A stretch of 44,495 nt of DNA from the NCBI GenBank assembly GCA_019155205.2, contig JAHNZQ020000004.1, positions 3,744,388 to 3,788,882 of the forward strand, in the 5' to 3' direction. Below the pieces are notes generated by a model. That model was not told the origin of the DNA, did no database searches, and worked only from the letters and a program-made list of their open reading frames with translations. This DNA comes from Gracilaria vermiculophylla (lineage: Eukaryota > Rhodophyta > Florideophyceae > Gracilariales > Gracilariaceae). Position 1 is the first letter of the stretch. Each line of letters begins with the position of its first letter. This document shows, piece after piece, positions 34,668-44,078 of this stretch. A program made the translations under genes and the position numbers.

Positions 34668-35753
34668 ATGCTTCTGCCGGGTTTCACGATCCCCTTCGTC
34701 CGCAGTCTCTCCGTTCTCCATCTCCATCCCAAGCAACATCCGAAGCGACTCAAGGCCTTATTCCAAATGGGGCATCAGAAAGCCGTGCCGCCCGAACCGA
34801 ATTATGCCACTGAAACAACAGTCCCGTCAATGTGGCTCGTCGAACATATAACACCGTACGATGCCTATCATCACGGTATAAAACAAGTACTGTTTTCAAA
34901 GAACACCAAATTTCAAGCCATGACCATAGCTGATACTGGAACTTATGGCCGAGCGCTCTTCCTTGACGAAAAAATCCAAACATCAGAGGGTGATGAGCCA
35001 TTTTATCACGAACCCTTGGTTCATTTGCCATGTCTTGTACATTCAAATCCTGAGAAAGTTCTCATCTTGGGCGGCGCTGATGGCGGTGCAGCCAGAGAGG
35101 CCCTTCGGTGGTTTTCTGTCAGGTCTGTGGTTGTGGTCGACATTGATGGAGAAGCAGTTGATGCATGCCGAAAATACCTTCCGAACATCGCTCGAGGCTC
35201 TTTGGATGACCCGAAATGCACGCTTATTATCGGGGATGCTGTCGACTACATCGACAACAATAGCATCTTATATGACGTCATCATATGCGATTTGACAGAT
35301 CCGGTGGAAGACGGTCCAAGCTTGCACCTCTTCACCAGGGAATTTTTTTTAAATCTTAAACGGAGTCTGAAACCAACGGGAGTCATCTCCATCATGGGCG
35401 GTCCCACATCATTGAGAGAAAACAATATCATTTTCCCTCGAACTTGTGCCACTCTAGCCTCCGTGTTTGAATCTGTGCGCCCTGCCCAAGTATTTGTTCC
35501 AACCTACGGCTCCCCTCTTGGAATCATCATTGCCTCGGACGAAAAACGAGCTCTACCGGAACCCTGTGATCTCGATTTGAAGATTGCCGAGTCCATCTCA
35601 GGAGAAATGCATGTTCTGGATGGCAGTTCCGTTCATGGTCACTTCGCCATACCCCGCTGTTTACGGAAATCAATAATGGATGAAACACAAATTTTTACAG
35701 GCAGTAGCCAAGTTGCTGCGTTTGGGAAAGGTATTCTGAGCAAAAAAGATTGA
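34668..35753 (+). CDS. Aminopropyltransferase, thermospermine synthase (ACL5)-like
   Basis: The 361-residue enzyme belongs to the spermidine/spermine synthase family, which moves an aminopropyl group from decarboxylated S-adenosylmethionine to a polyamine. Seen: the N-terminal beta domain (FQAMTIADTGTYGRALFLDE, then KIQTSEGDEPFYHE), the cofactor loop LILGGADGGAARE, VVDIDGEAVD, and DLTDPVEDGPSLHLFT. The DL(A/T)DPVE(G/D)GP form is typical of plant ACL5 thermospermine synthases, whereas spermidine synthases have a DSSDPVGP-type loop. This favours thermospermine, though substrate cannot be fixed from sequence. The first 33 residues are basic and hydrophobic and may be a targeting leader; M34 (34767) is the alternative start. 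Intronless. Confidence 0.85.
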   Translation: MLLPGFTIPFVRSLSVLHLHPKQHPKRLKALFQMGHQKAVPPEPNYATETTVPSMWLVEHITPYDAYHHGIKQVLFSKNTKFQAMTIADTGTYGRALFLDEKIQTSEGDEPFYHEPLVHLPCLVHSNPEKVLILGGADGGAAREALRWFSVRSVVVVDIDGEAVDACRKYLPNIARGSLDDPKCTLIIGDAVDYIDNNSILYDVIICDLTDPVEDGPSLHLFTREFFLNLKRSLKPTGVISIMGGPTSLRENNIIFPRTCATLASVFESVRPAQVFVPTYGSPLGIIIASDEKRALPEPCDLDLKIAESISGEMHVLDGSSVHGHFAIPRCLRKSIMDETQIFTGSSQVAAFGKGILSKKD

Positions 35754-36644
35754 AGTTATCGACCCAAGACCAACTTCGTCACCAATTCTTTAAATCGACT
35801 AAACTCAATTACAGCTCCAACAATACAGCTCAGGTTTGAGTTTCCAAAACCAACTGCGTAGATCAGTATCCCTAGCTGGAGTCAGCCAACTGCCGCAACG
35901 GTGCTGCCAGTGTCACCGTTGCGACCTGAATGTCTAAAGGGCACAGGTAAACCATGTCGAGTACCCAACGCGCAAACTCTTCCAGGCAGTGTTTTCAAAG
36001 ACTTTTGAGCATCAATAATGCACATAGTTAACGTATTTCTTGATGAATTCGTGAAGCAGAGATCTTAAACTATAAACCTGTGACGTAGGGGATCTACGGC
36101 CTCCATGGCTGAACAAGAAAGTACGGCTCGAAAGAAATTCATCGACACATTACGAGGTCTGCTGGCCTAGAGCGACGTGAAGGTTATTTGAAAGGCAGAG
36201 GTATCGAAAGATGCAGGCCCTTTTAATGAACACGATAAACTATTGTTTTCATTGAAAGACCCCACACGACGCTACATAGAAGGAACGAACAGTAGACAAA
36301 CCTTGATGCACACGAAAGCTTAACATCTTTCTTCAGATAACATTTCGGCCAATGCCTGGCCTACAGTACTTGGCGTGTTTTACGAGGGGTAGATTGCTAG
36401 CGTCCGCTGGCGTTAGCTACATCGTACCAGAGAACTTGACTATCCAATCTCTGAATCTTCCATTCGGCATGGGATGCAATGCCTACCTAATGATTTTAAA
36501 GATCCACGCACATGACATTTGTCAGCCCCCCAAGATTGACATGATCTCTTCCATTTCGGTGTTTCGGTCAGTGTAAACTAGAATATCCTGGAGATATGAC
36601 TGCTTTGAAAGACATACTGCGGCTTCCAATGAAGACAGCAAACA
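35754..36644. other. Spacer with a perfect 10-bp stem-loop and one short ORF
   Basis: These 891 bp have no supported full gene. At 35894-35923 the arms CGCAACGGTG and CACCGTTGCG pair perfectly around a 10-nt loop. A weaker hairpin (GCTAGCG/CGTTAGC) sits at 36396-36417. A TATAAA at 36071 stands 34 nt before a short ORF at 36105. Confidence 0.5.
36105..36170 (+). CDS. Possible 21-residue microprotein or lone first exon
   Basis: ATG to TAG gives a 21-residue amphipathic, charged sequence starting MAEQESTARKKFIDTL. A TATAAA lies 29 nt upstream. The composition looks protein-like, unlike the neighbouring frames, but 22 codons can easily arise by chance. It could also be the start of an unrecognised spliced gene. 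Confidence 0.2.
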   Translation: MAEQESTARKKFIDTLRGLLA

Positions 36645-37661
36645 TCACTTCGGCTGACGCCGGGTTCGCTTGGATCTGCGAATACTGGAAGGCTGAATTT
36701 TGATGTTGACTTCAATTGCCTCTTTGGGTGTTTCTTCCGCAGCTTTCCTCTTGAATGATGCCTTTTGTGATTTGGTAGAAACCGATTTTTTCTTTAATTC
36801 TTGGGATGCTTCTGCCTTCTCATCAATCACGTCCTTCTTTTCCTGATCGACGACGGCGTCGGCGTCGGCGTCGGCGTCGACGTCGACGTCGACGTCGGCG
36901 TCACGTTGTAGGGCCTTGGAAGGCTTATTTTTTGCCTCCGATTTCGGAGTGTCTTTGTGGAACCCATTCGTTGTTGGAGCGTTATGATAATTGGCAAAAA
37001 TAGCCTTTTCGATTTCAAGTGCCGTCCATTCTCTGGTAGAATCTTCACTAGATAGTTCGGATATCTTTTTATGCACTGCATCCATCAACTCAAAATATAG
37101 CTTATGAGAGAAAGCACATGATATCAATGCGTTAGTAGGTGCAGAAATCAAATCATCTGCTTGTCAAGAACTGGGTTTGGTAATCGAACTTACTTTGACT
37201 GTGTATTTGTTGGCCTGTCCCAGTGCGGCTACCATAAGTTCATCAGACATGAACGGCAACGAGGGATCCACGACACTGAGAATCACACTGGCAGTGGCAG
37301 GACCGCACCCTTTGAGTGCAACTAGTTTTTGAAGAGCTTTCTTCACCTCCTTCTTTTCAAGCAATGAAAAGGCCGCAGTGCTGGCTTCTCGAACGGCATC
37401 TTCTTCAATCTCATCAGCGAATTTCTGAAGTCTCGGGCGCCACTTACCGCGCTTCAGCTTCCATTTTACCAGCTTGACGTACTCTTCCTTGGTTATGTGC
37501 GGCGGATCTCTCGACTTGAGGGCGGCTGGCAATTCTGAAAACACAAACTTTTCAAGTTGGGCCAAATCTGTCTTGTTCTGGTCTTTCTCTCGAAGTGAGA
37601 TGGCAGCAGGGTAGCTTGAGAGAGCGCTGTTCCATTTAAGCACATCAACGGTGTCCCACAT
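36645..37661 (-). CDS. Conserved helix-hairpin-helix protein, two exons
   Basis: Exon 1 (37194-37661) and exon 2 (36645-37100) are separated by a 93-nt intron (GTAAGT...AAG) with a perfect TACTAAC branch point; together they give 307 residues. The N-terminal half resembles a widespread uncharacterised eukaryotic family: WNSALSSYPAAI, the ITKEEYVKLVKWKLKRGKWRP box, and a helix-hairpin-helix-like LVALKGCGPATASVILS, as in DNA glycosylases and other DNA binders. No catalytic glycosylase residues are evident. The C-terminal half is charged, includes an alternating Asp-Val/Asp-Ala run from a GTC/GAC repeat (36849-36904), and ends in a basic IRRSKRTRRQPK tail. A nuclear DNA-binding role is an inference. 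Confidence 0.8.
36849..36904. repeat. GTC/GAC trinucleotide-hexamer repeat in coding sequence
   Basis: Alternating GGCGTC and GACGTC units encode the Asp-Ala/Asp-Val run of the helix-hairpin-helix protein. Confidence 0.85.
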
Positions 37662-38476
37662 GGTTTGAAGTAGTATGCGCTACACGGGCACTTGGAAAAG
37701 AGTCAAGGCAGGAAGTGCGAGGGTGAGAGAGGGCGTGGGGCGGTCACCCAGGCAGAGCAGCTCTTATACAGGGCGGGTTTTCTACTGGCAAAACGCGTTC
37801 GAGAGCGTCGTTCATTGGTGATCGGACAGCGTGTGAATGACGCACAAACGGTTTTGCTGGAGAACAAACATGTTTTCGGGGATGTTCTCGAAAGAATTTG
37901 CAGGCGCGAACAGCATTGCTACCCTTGGTAGATGATGCGGCAAGAGCTGTCGGAGGTGATGACGGGTTCTTCGCGCTTTGGCAGCGTCGTCTAAATACCA
38001 AGGGTAAAGTAACCGACAAGCGGTGGCGGTCCGTGTTCGACTTTGCAACTTGGAATACATCATGTGTAATGGCACGGCGACCCATCAGGCGCTATCAATC
38101 TTGGCAGCAGCGGTGCGCTGCGGAACGGTGAATTTTGATGCGCGCTGGCCGTCCAGTGCGTGCTTGATCCACGTCAAAAAAATACCCGCCACTGAAAAGC
38201 CGTCTGCCCAACAGGACAACGCAGGTCCCATACGCTGAGTATCCCTGTGCCAACCACGTGAGGAAGGGTGTGTGTGTATTGCTCGCCAGCACTTTGCCTC
38301 ATGCACCTTATCACCACACGCTTACTCAACTAGGCAGTCCAACGTAGACCAAACAAAAGTATACCGCGCTCATGCGCATCTTACCATTCGTACCGTTTTC
38401 GGAGAGCAAGTCGACCAGGTAAAACTTTCCACCAAATGTACTTGGAAGTGGCACCTCATCTTTTACCGTTCACAGC
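37662..38476. other. Spacer with TACCAAGGGTA inverted pair
   Basis: This 815-bp spacer holds the upstream region of the helix-hairpin-helix gene (minus strand) and the 3' flank of BIO3-BIO1. TACCCTTGGTA (37920-37930) and TACCAAGGGTA (37996-38006) form an exact 11-bp inverted pair with a 65-nt loop. No gene or tRNA is seen. Confidence 0.5.
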
Positions 38477-40744
38477 TCATGATGCCCATGTCTTGTCTTG
38501 CTTCGATTCAGAACTTGGCGTCTCATGTTGGTAGTTGTCTAGTACTCTCAGCACACGCTTCAATAGCAAGTCACATTCATGCCTGGCCGAAAGCGGTGCA
38601 CACATTATGTATATTACATTCCCCAGAGGCCTTGTGAAAACAGCTTCGTCCTTGAGCAATCGCGATATCTCAACAGCCCCAGTTGCGCTGTACCCGTCAC
38701 CGTCCTTACCCATTAACTCTATGCTCATAACGGTCCCAACGATACTAACACTCTCGACAAATTCATAGCAGCTAATCTCCCGCCCAACCTTTTCATTCCA
38801 AAACTGCAAACGCTGACCATCTCGCTCCTGCAATACTTCGAATCTCTTCAAGCTTTCCACCCCAGCCGCACATCCAATAGCATGTGCCGTATATGAATGG
38901 CCATGAAGCAGAGCCTCCTTTTTAGAGGCACCATCAAACGCCTTGAATACGTCCTCACTTGCAATAGTCACTGACAAGGGTACACTTCCAGTCAACAGTT
39001 TTCCGAATGCAGCAATGTCAGGATTGCGTCCAAGAAGCTTCCCAGCACTTTCAACCCCCAGCCGCCAGTATCCAACGAATATTTCATCAAATACAATTGG
39101 GATATGCCGCTTTCGACATTCATCAACAAGCGCCCTTTGGAAAGCGGGATCCACAATCTTCATGCCACCGGCGCCAAGAACGATTGGTTCAATCACTAAA
39201 GCACCGAAATCCACATCACCCTGTTCTAGAACTTGATCGAGTTTTGACCCAACCCGCTCTCCGTACATGTCGAATGTTCTTTCCGTAGAAAACAGTTCTT
39301 CCTGCCCACTGAGCTCCAACTCATATTCCACATCAATCCATTCTGGGATTTCGATAGTCCAGATCCCATCTTTAATGGATGCACACGGAGGATCAAAATA
39401 AACTCCACAAGACTCATACCACGGTGTCTGTAACCTGTTAAAATCGCTATCAGAAGAGCAATTCATTACTCCTAATGTATCACCATGATAACTCCCTTTC
39501 AGCCCAACAATCTTGACTGGTAGCCCTTTTCGCTGTGGGACATCGACAGCCCTCTTCCTAAACGCCATTTTCAAGGCAACTTCCATTGCCGTGGACCCAT
39601 CATCTGAATAGAAAACGCGCGATGCCCAATCAGCACCGGGGCCTTGTAAAATTTTCTTTGCTAAGGTAAAAGCTGGCTCGTAAGTAGCCTCGGCAAACAT
39701 CACATGCCCGTACCTGCCAGCCGCGGCACCAACAGCTTTAGCAATGCCAACGTCACCGTGCCCTACACCATTTGTCCACCAGCTTCCAATCCCATCCGTC
39801 ATTGGGCTAAATCCTTTGCTTTCACTATACACCATCAAGTTGTTACCATGAGCTGAATCTATTGAGATGATATCTTGCAGTTGTGTGTGCTGCGTGAAAG
39901 GATACCAGAAAATGTGTCGAGATTCGGTATTCATCTCCTCAATTTCGCGCCGCCGTTGCTCTTCTGTGAGCTGCAAATGCTTTAAAAGTCGAACAAAGAA
40001 TTGATCCACATGATCGTCATTGAAGTAATCTTGCAATGGGATGTCAGGAGGTGGAAGGCTTGGGGCCCGGAAAACAAACGTTTCGGCTGAGACATTTTCC
40101 TGAATAGAGGCTTCGTTTTCAAGCTGACCGCTTTGTTCTTGAAACAAAACTAAAGCCGGAACGTGATATCCGCGCAGCTGTAACGCTTCGTAAGCGCCTA
40201 AAGTAGTCGAGATTCCACCCAAATTCGCATCACCAACAAGAACCGCAGGAAGACGCAATGGACGGTACAAATCCGCTTGCAAAGTTCCGGATGGGCCTGG
40301 TGACAAGACTCCACCAGCTGTCTCGACAACGACGACGGGGTTGGATAGTTTCTTTCCGGAAACGGATGCGTGATAGTCATTTAAAGCGCTTTCAGTGTGA
40401 CTACAGATCTCTGCATCGGTAACGGGCTTTGTTTTAGCGAGAGAGACTGCTAGATCAGGACTTACTGGCATCTCATACGAATACAGAGTGAGCGCGTGCG
40501 CCTCTGATGTGTGTTTAAGAACAACTTCCGAATCATCATCGGAAGGATAACCCGTTTGGACAGGCTTAACGTACAGGGAAGGATTACCTGCAGCGCGAAG
40601 CAGTCCAGCTGAAAGAACTGTTTTGCCAACACCTGTATTTGCGCCCCACAGTTGCAAGGATAGCGGGCAGGCTTTTGCGGTCGTATGAGCGCGGCGGATA
40701 TGGACATGGCGGCAATTTAAGAAGATGCGCGATAGCGGAGACAT
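38477..40744 (-). CDS. BIO3-BIO1: Bifunctional dethiobiotin synthetase / DAPA aminotransferase (BIO3-BIO1), mitochondrial
   Basis: The 755-residue fusion carries two consecutive steps of biotin synthesis. After a basic mitochondrial-type presequence (SRIFLNCRHVHIRRAH), residues about 30-240 form dethiobiotin synthetase, with the P-loop WGANTGVGKTVLSAG and VVVVETAGGVLSPGPSG. Residues about 270-745 form the PLP-dependent 7,8-diaminopelargonate aminotransferase: FWYPFTQHTQL, DGIGSWWTNGVGHG, YSDDGSTAMEVALKMAF, LKGSYHGDTLGVM, the IVFDEIFVGYWRLG segment and the PLP lysine Lys582 in FGKLLTGSVPLSV. The same fusion exists in plants, many fungi and algae, where it channels the intermediate. The gene is intronless. 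A TACCAAGGGTA motif lies 48 nt upstream of its ATG. Confidence 0.95.
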   Translation of the reverse strand: MSPLSRIFLNCRHVHIRRAHTTAKACPLSLQLWGANTGVGKTVLSAGLLRAAGNPSLYVKPVQTGYPSDDDSEVVLKHTSEAHALTLYSYEMPVSPDLAVSLAKTKPVTDAEICSHTESALNDYHASVSGKKLSNPVVVVETAGGVLSPGPSGTLQADLYRPLRLPAVLVGDANLGGISTTLGAYEALQLRGYHVPALVLFQEQSGQLENEASIQENVSAETFVFRAPSLPPPDIPLQDYFNDDHVDQFFVRLLKHLQLTEEQRRREIEEMNTESRHIFWYPFTQHTQLQDIISIDSAHGNNLMVYSESKGFSPMTDGIGSWWTNGVGHGDVGIAKAVGAAAGRYGHVMFAEATYEPAFTLAKKILQGPGADWASRVFYSDDGSTAMEVALKMAFRKRAVDVPQRKGLPVKIVGLKGSYHGDTLGVMNCSSDSDFNRLQTPWYESCGVYFDPPCASIKDGIWTIEIPEWIDVEYELELSGQEELFSTERTFDMYGERVGSKLDQVLEQGDVDFGALVIEPIVLGAGGMKIVDPAFQRALVDECRKRHIPIVFDEIFVGYWRLGVESAGKLLGRNPDIAAFGKLLTGSVPLSVTIASEDVFKAFDGASKKEALLHGHSYTAHAIGCAAGVESLKRFEVLQERDGQRLQFWNEKVGREISCYEFVESVSIVGTVMSIELMGKDGDGYSATGAVEISRLLKDEAVFTRPLGNVIYIMCAPLSARHECDLLLKRVLRVLDNYQHETPSSESKQDKTWAS

Positions 40745-41407
40745 AGCGCTGGTAGATGGGGGAAGTTTTGAAGCTCTGAGACTGAGACTAATACCAAGGG
40801 TACCTGATGCAACATGGATAATTGGGAATGTGTTCCGTCACCTGCAACCTCGGAAAAGCGGGATTAGGCCACATGATGGATCATTTATTTCTCATGCGTC
40901 ACTCAGCAGATGGTGCAGTGGAGGCGTGGCGGGCGATGCCCGGAGTTCAAGCACCTCAATAACCGCAATCTATGAACATCTACAGTACAGTAGCGAGAGT
41001 AACCTATACGGAACTGGCAATTATTGCCATTAAACGCCCAGTTTTTGACACATGTGCGACGCCAGCAGCCATATCATTTAAAACTTTAAGCAGGATCGCG
41101 CTCATAAAGCCAGAAAGGGCATTGTTCTCGTCATTAAAGTTCGTTTGAGCTACCTTTCCAAACGTCGGCTCTAGCTAGATACTCTTTGCTTCTTCTCTGC
41201 CTTTCCATTTCGAGCAAACGTGGCTCGCGACTCTATTCCGCCGAGAGTACTTCTTATCAAGCTTGCACGGTGAGCAGTTACCGCCCAACCTCTCGCTCTT
41301 TCGGCTATAGAATGCGCTCGCGTCAACAACTTGAACCCACTTCTACGCTCTGAAACTATTCATCGCCAACGCAACGGCTCTACACCACCACGGTTGGGGT
41401 TCCCGAT
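40745..41407. promoter_or_regulatory. Divergent promoter BIO3-BIO1 / NUP85
   Basis: These 663 bp hold TACCAAGGGTA at 40792-40802, the third copy of the motif seen near 37.9 kb, a CGGGC-GAT-GCCCG hairpin near 40928 and a GGCAATTATTGCC palindrome near 41017. No gene is supported. Confidence 0.4.
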
Positions 41408-43459
41408 ATGGCGCCCTCACTCTTTACGCAAGATCCAATGCTTTCGGGTTCCTTGTTTTCGTATCGACCATCCGTTCCCTCATCAGATGCCGCTTTAAAT
41501 CTGCAACCTCATCAACCTCTCCCGCGTCCATTTGTGCAGCTATTTCGCGCATCTCACTATCAAATTTCTCGAGAGCATCAGCTGCCTCCAGCGGGACTCA
41601 GTATGCATTATCGGTCTCTCATCCATGATTGCAAACAATCGTTAGAATCCTCACAAGATCCATCCCACAAACTTCTTTTGCAGCCACTGGATACCGCATC
41701 AGTGGTATGGCATCTTGTCGAGATTTTGTTCATAAGGGATAGAAGCCAGACTGAAAACCACATCAGCGTTGACATTGTGGAGTGGTTCCATTGCAACTTT
41801 CCGGAACAAGTTTTAGACACGGAAGAAATTTCAAATTCTTCATCACTCTCGGAAAACGAGTTATGGAATCTAATTGCAAAGTGTGTTCTTTCAGGGAGAA
41901 ATCATGACGCTAAGAGAATTGTCTCAAGCTATCTCCAGAGCACTGCTGGGTCTAAAGCGGCTAGAACCTCCCCGCCTGTAAAGTCCTCAGAAAGGCAATC
42001 GACACCAAAAACATCTCGCTCAGCTCTCGAGGCACTTCATGCCGTTTTTGATAAGGCACCCGGTAATACGATACAATCCAGACGTGATCAATCGTGGAGT
42101 AACTGGCAGGCCGTCTGTCGGAGCTGGACGACTTCTGACTTGCTTGCTGATCTTCAACCTGCCAGACAAGTGTTTCAGATCTTGAGTGGCAACCACAACG
42201 CTATTGCGGCGTTGAGTAAGACCTGGGAAGAGATGTTCGTAGCTTGTGCGCTTTACTTGCCAGAAGACATTGGCTTTGAGAACAGCCTGCGGAGCGGGCT
42301 TCGAACTGTCATAGCAGCATCTGCAGAAGCTTCGATGGTGAAATCTGCACCAAAGGAGGGTGTTGGTCTTGCTCTTGTTGAAGTTTCCATGGGCAATTGC
42401 TTTAATGCTTTGGTTATCATGGAGATTACATTACCCTCCGCTTGGTTCTCTGCTCATCTTGGTGAAATCCTTGTTCGAATCGGCAAAGTGTCTGACAGCC
42501 ATCCTTACACAGCTGAGAACTCAAATGTTGGTGTCAAGGAAAGATTCTTCATTAAGTTTGCCGAAGAGCTAGAAAAGTATCCTGGGCTTTGGCGCGTCGC
42601 TGCAGACTACTACATGGCATGTCCCACGCAGGGAGATACGAAACTTATAGACATGCTCATGAGAAAAGAGTTCCATGGTGGTGGGGACCTGGAAGCGGAA
42701 AAGGCACTGCATTTATGCTATGTCCGGAACTTGCCCAAAACGGCCCGTAGAATACAGATTAAGCTTGGAACACAATGTTTAGATTATAACAACTTAGGCG
42801 GGGCGGTTTCGTGGTACGCGACAGCGGGAGCAATTCGTGAAGCGCAGAAAGTTGTCAACCTGGCGTTGGAAGCAGCTGAAAGAGAAGGTCCTGATTCCAA
42901 CGGCGGTCTGCTTTTAGTCAACGTCGTGAATGCCATCAACAAATTCGCCAGTGAGAATATGCGACAGGCATTCGACTATCTGGACGTCTATAAAAATATG
43001 CAAGAACAGCTTAAAATCCTGGCGGGGATGAAAGCAACTATTGATGGGAACGAGAAAATATATGACGAAAATCAAACTGAAGCCATCCAGTCTGCGATAA
43101 GTGTTCTCGTTCAAAACATTAATACTCTTCTCGTCGGAGGGGGCCTACCCCGCCGTTTTTGGTGTGTTGTGGTTTTCGAAGCAGTGCGAGTTCTTGAGGA
43201 GTTCCCGGACGCAAGCTGGTCATTTCCTCGCCCAGCGTTACGTAACTTGATTAATGCTTTGGAGTTATCTGCAGGGCCACATGCGGCTGATTTTCTTCTG
43301 GAAGGCATAAGAAGTCGGTTGAAATGGGAACGGGATGCTTTAAACATGGCTGGTATGGAAGTAATGGACGCGAAAAGTTCAAAAGACGTGACGGATTCCC
43401 TTGACTATTGCAGGAAGATCTTGTCAACGGTGATGGCAAGAGCAATAAACCAACTGTAG
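41408..43459 (+). CDS. NUP85: NUP85, Y-complex nucleoporin
   Basis: The 683-residue protein looks like NUP85, an alpha-solenoid of the Nup107-160 Y-complex of the nuclear pore. The family phrase VVWHLVEILFIRDR (about residues 99-112) is diagnostic. It is followed by helical segments typical of the ACE1 fold: WFHCNFPEQVL, WSNWQAVCRSWTTSDLL, WEEMFVACALYLPED, the conserved LEKYPGLWRVAADYYMACP block, and GGAVSWYATAGAIREAQKV. The N-terminus is unstructured and Pro/Ser-rich, as in other NUP85 proteins, and length is close to the family's 650-750. Intronless. Its TAG stop is separated by a single base from the stop of the convergent last gene. Confidence 0.85.
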   Translation: MAPSLFTQDPMLSGSLFSYRPSVPSSDAALNLQPHQPLPRPFVQLFRASHYQISREHQLPPAGLSMHYRSLIHDCKQSLESSQDPSHKLLLQPLDTASVVWHLVEILFIRDRSQTENHISVDIVEWFHCNFPEQVLDTEEISNSSSLSENELWNLIAKCVLSGRNHDAKRIVSSYLQSTAGSKAARTSPPVKSSERQSTPKTSRSALEALHAVFDKAPGNTIQSRRDQSWSNWQAVCRSWTTSDLLADLQPARQVFQILSGNHNAIAALSKTWEEMFVACALYLPEDIGFENSLRSGLRTVIAASAEASMVKSAPKEGVGLALVEVSMGNCFNALVIMEITLPSAWFSAHLGEILVRIGKVSDSHPYTAENSNVGVKERFFIKFAEELEKYPGLWRVAADYYMACPTQGDTKLIDMLMRKEFHGGGDLEAEKALHLCYVRNLPKTARRIQIKLGTQCLDYNNLGGAVSWYATAGAIREAQKVVNLALEAAEREGPDSNGGLLLVNVVNAINKFASENMRQAFDYLDVYKNMQEQLKILAGMKATIDGNEKIYDENQTEAIQSAISVLVQNINTLLVGGGLPRRFWCVVVFEAVRVLEEFPDASWSFPRPALRNLINALELSAGPHAADFLLEGIRSRLKWERDALNMAGMEVMDAKSSKDVTDSLDYCRKILSTVMARAINQL

Positions 43460-43460
43460 G

Positions 43461-44078
43461 TTACTGCCTACCCCAGTAATCCCACTTTTCTTTCATGAGC
43501 ATTCGCATACCTTGAGTAAGTAGCTCATCGTCATCTCGCTTCGCTATTGCTGCTTTGTGAACGGCCTTGAGAAGGTTGTCCTTTTCGACAGCACGTATGA
43601 CATTGTCATCAGTAACACTTTGTACCATGGCCTCAACGAACGTCATGTATTTCATTATACGGTCAACGAATACATTTGGGTTTACATCTTCTTTCATTGC
43701 GAGCCGTACAGCCGGATTCAGTTCAGCACAGCTGACCTCAACAACATAATAAGCTTCTTGCTTCAGTACAGTCAGGGCCCCTACTCCGATCCCATCCACA
43801 ACATTTCTAAAACATAGTGAGCGCTTCTGAGAATCTTGATAAGATGATCTACTGCCGAACCTTGAGAATATTTCATCATGGCTAAAGACTGCGTCCCGAG
43901 AAATGTTTCCATTACTCGCGGAAACACGAAGAAAAGCGTGCTGTTGAGAACAGTGCTGAAAGAACTCAAAGAGTAGAAACCATATCTTTGGCCCGCTCGA
44001 CACCTCTGAAATAGAACACGTTCTGCTGCACCACCACGAAGGCCTTTTCTCCAATTCTACCATCGAGCTCCACGATGG
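43461..44078 (-). CDS. Unrecognised gene, not readable in one frame
   Basis: The last about 115 codons (NVVDGIGVGALTVLKQEAYY to KWDYWGRQ) form a convincing helical protein end. Upstream, AIVELDGRIGEKAFVVVQQN plus VFYFRGVERAKDMV (from 44078) is equally protein-like but lies in another frame and meets a TGA at 43967-43969. Two models fit. In one, a 109-nt intron (43807-43915, GTAATG...TTTTAG) joins these frames in phase and leaves one TGA. In the other, two single-base deletions in short homopolymers (43968-43970 and 43804-43806) give one continuous frame through a third segment (FVFPRVMETFLG). The 5' end may begin at an acceptor-like TTCTAG just before 44078. I do not recognise the family. Confidence 0.45.
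   Translation of the reverse strand, partial: PSWSSMVELEKRPSWWCSRTCSISEVSSGPKIWFLLFEFFQHCSQQHAFLRVSASNGNISRDAVFSHDEIFSRFGSRSSYQDSQKRSLCFRNVVDGIGVGALTVLKQEAYYVVEVSCAELNPAVRLAMKEDVNPNVFVDRIMKYMTFVEAMVQSVTDDNVIRAVEKDNLLKAVHKAAIAKRDDDELLTQGMRMLMKEKWDYWGRQ

Noticed and set aside
40910..40965. tRNA-like GGTGC...GTTCAAGCACC
   Set aside because: Outer bases pair but no anticodon arm, T stem or acceptor stem can be folded.
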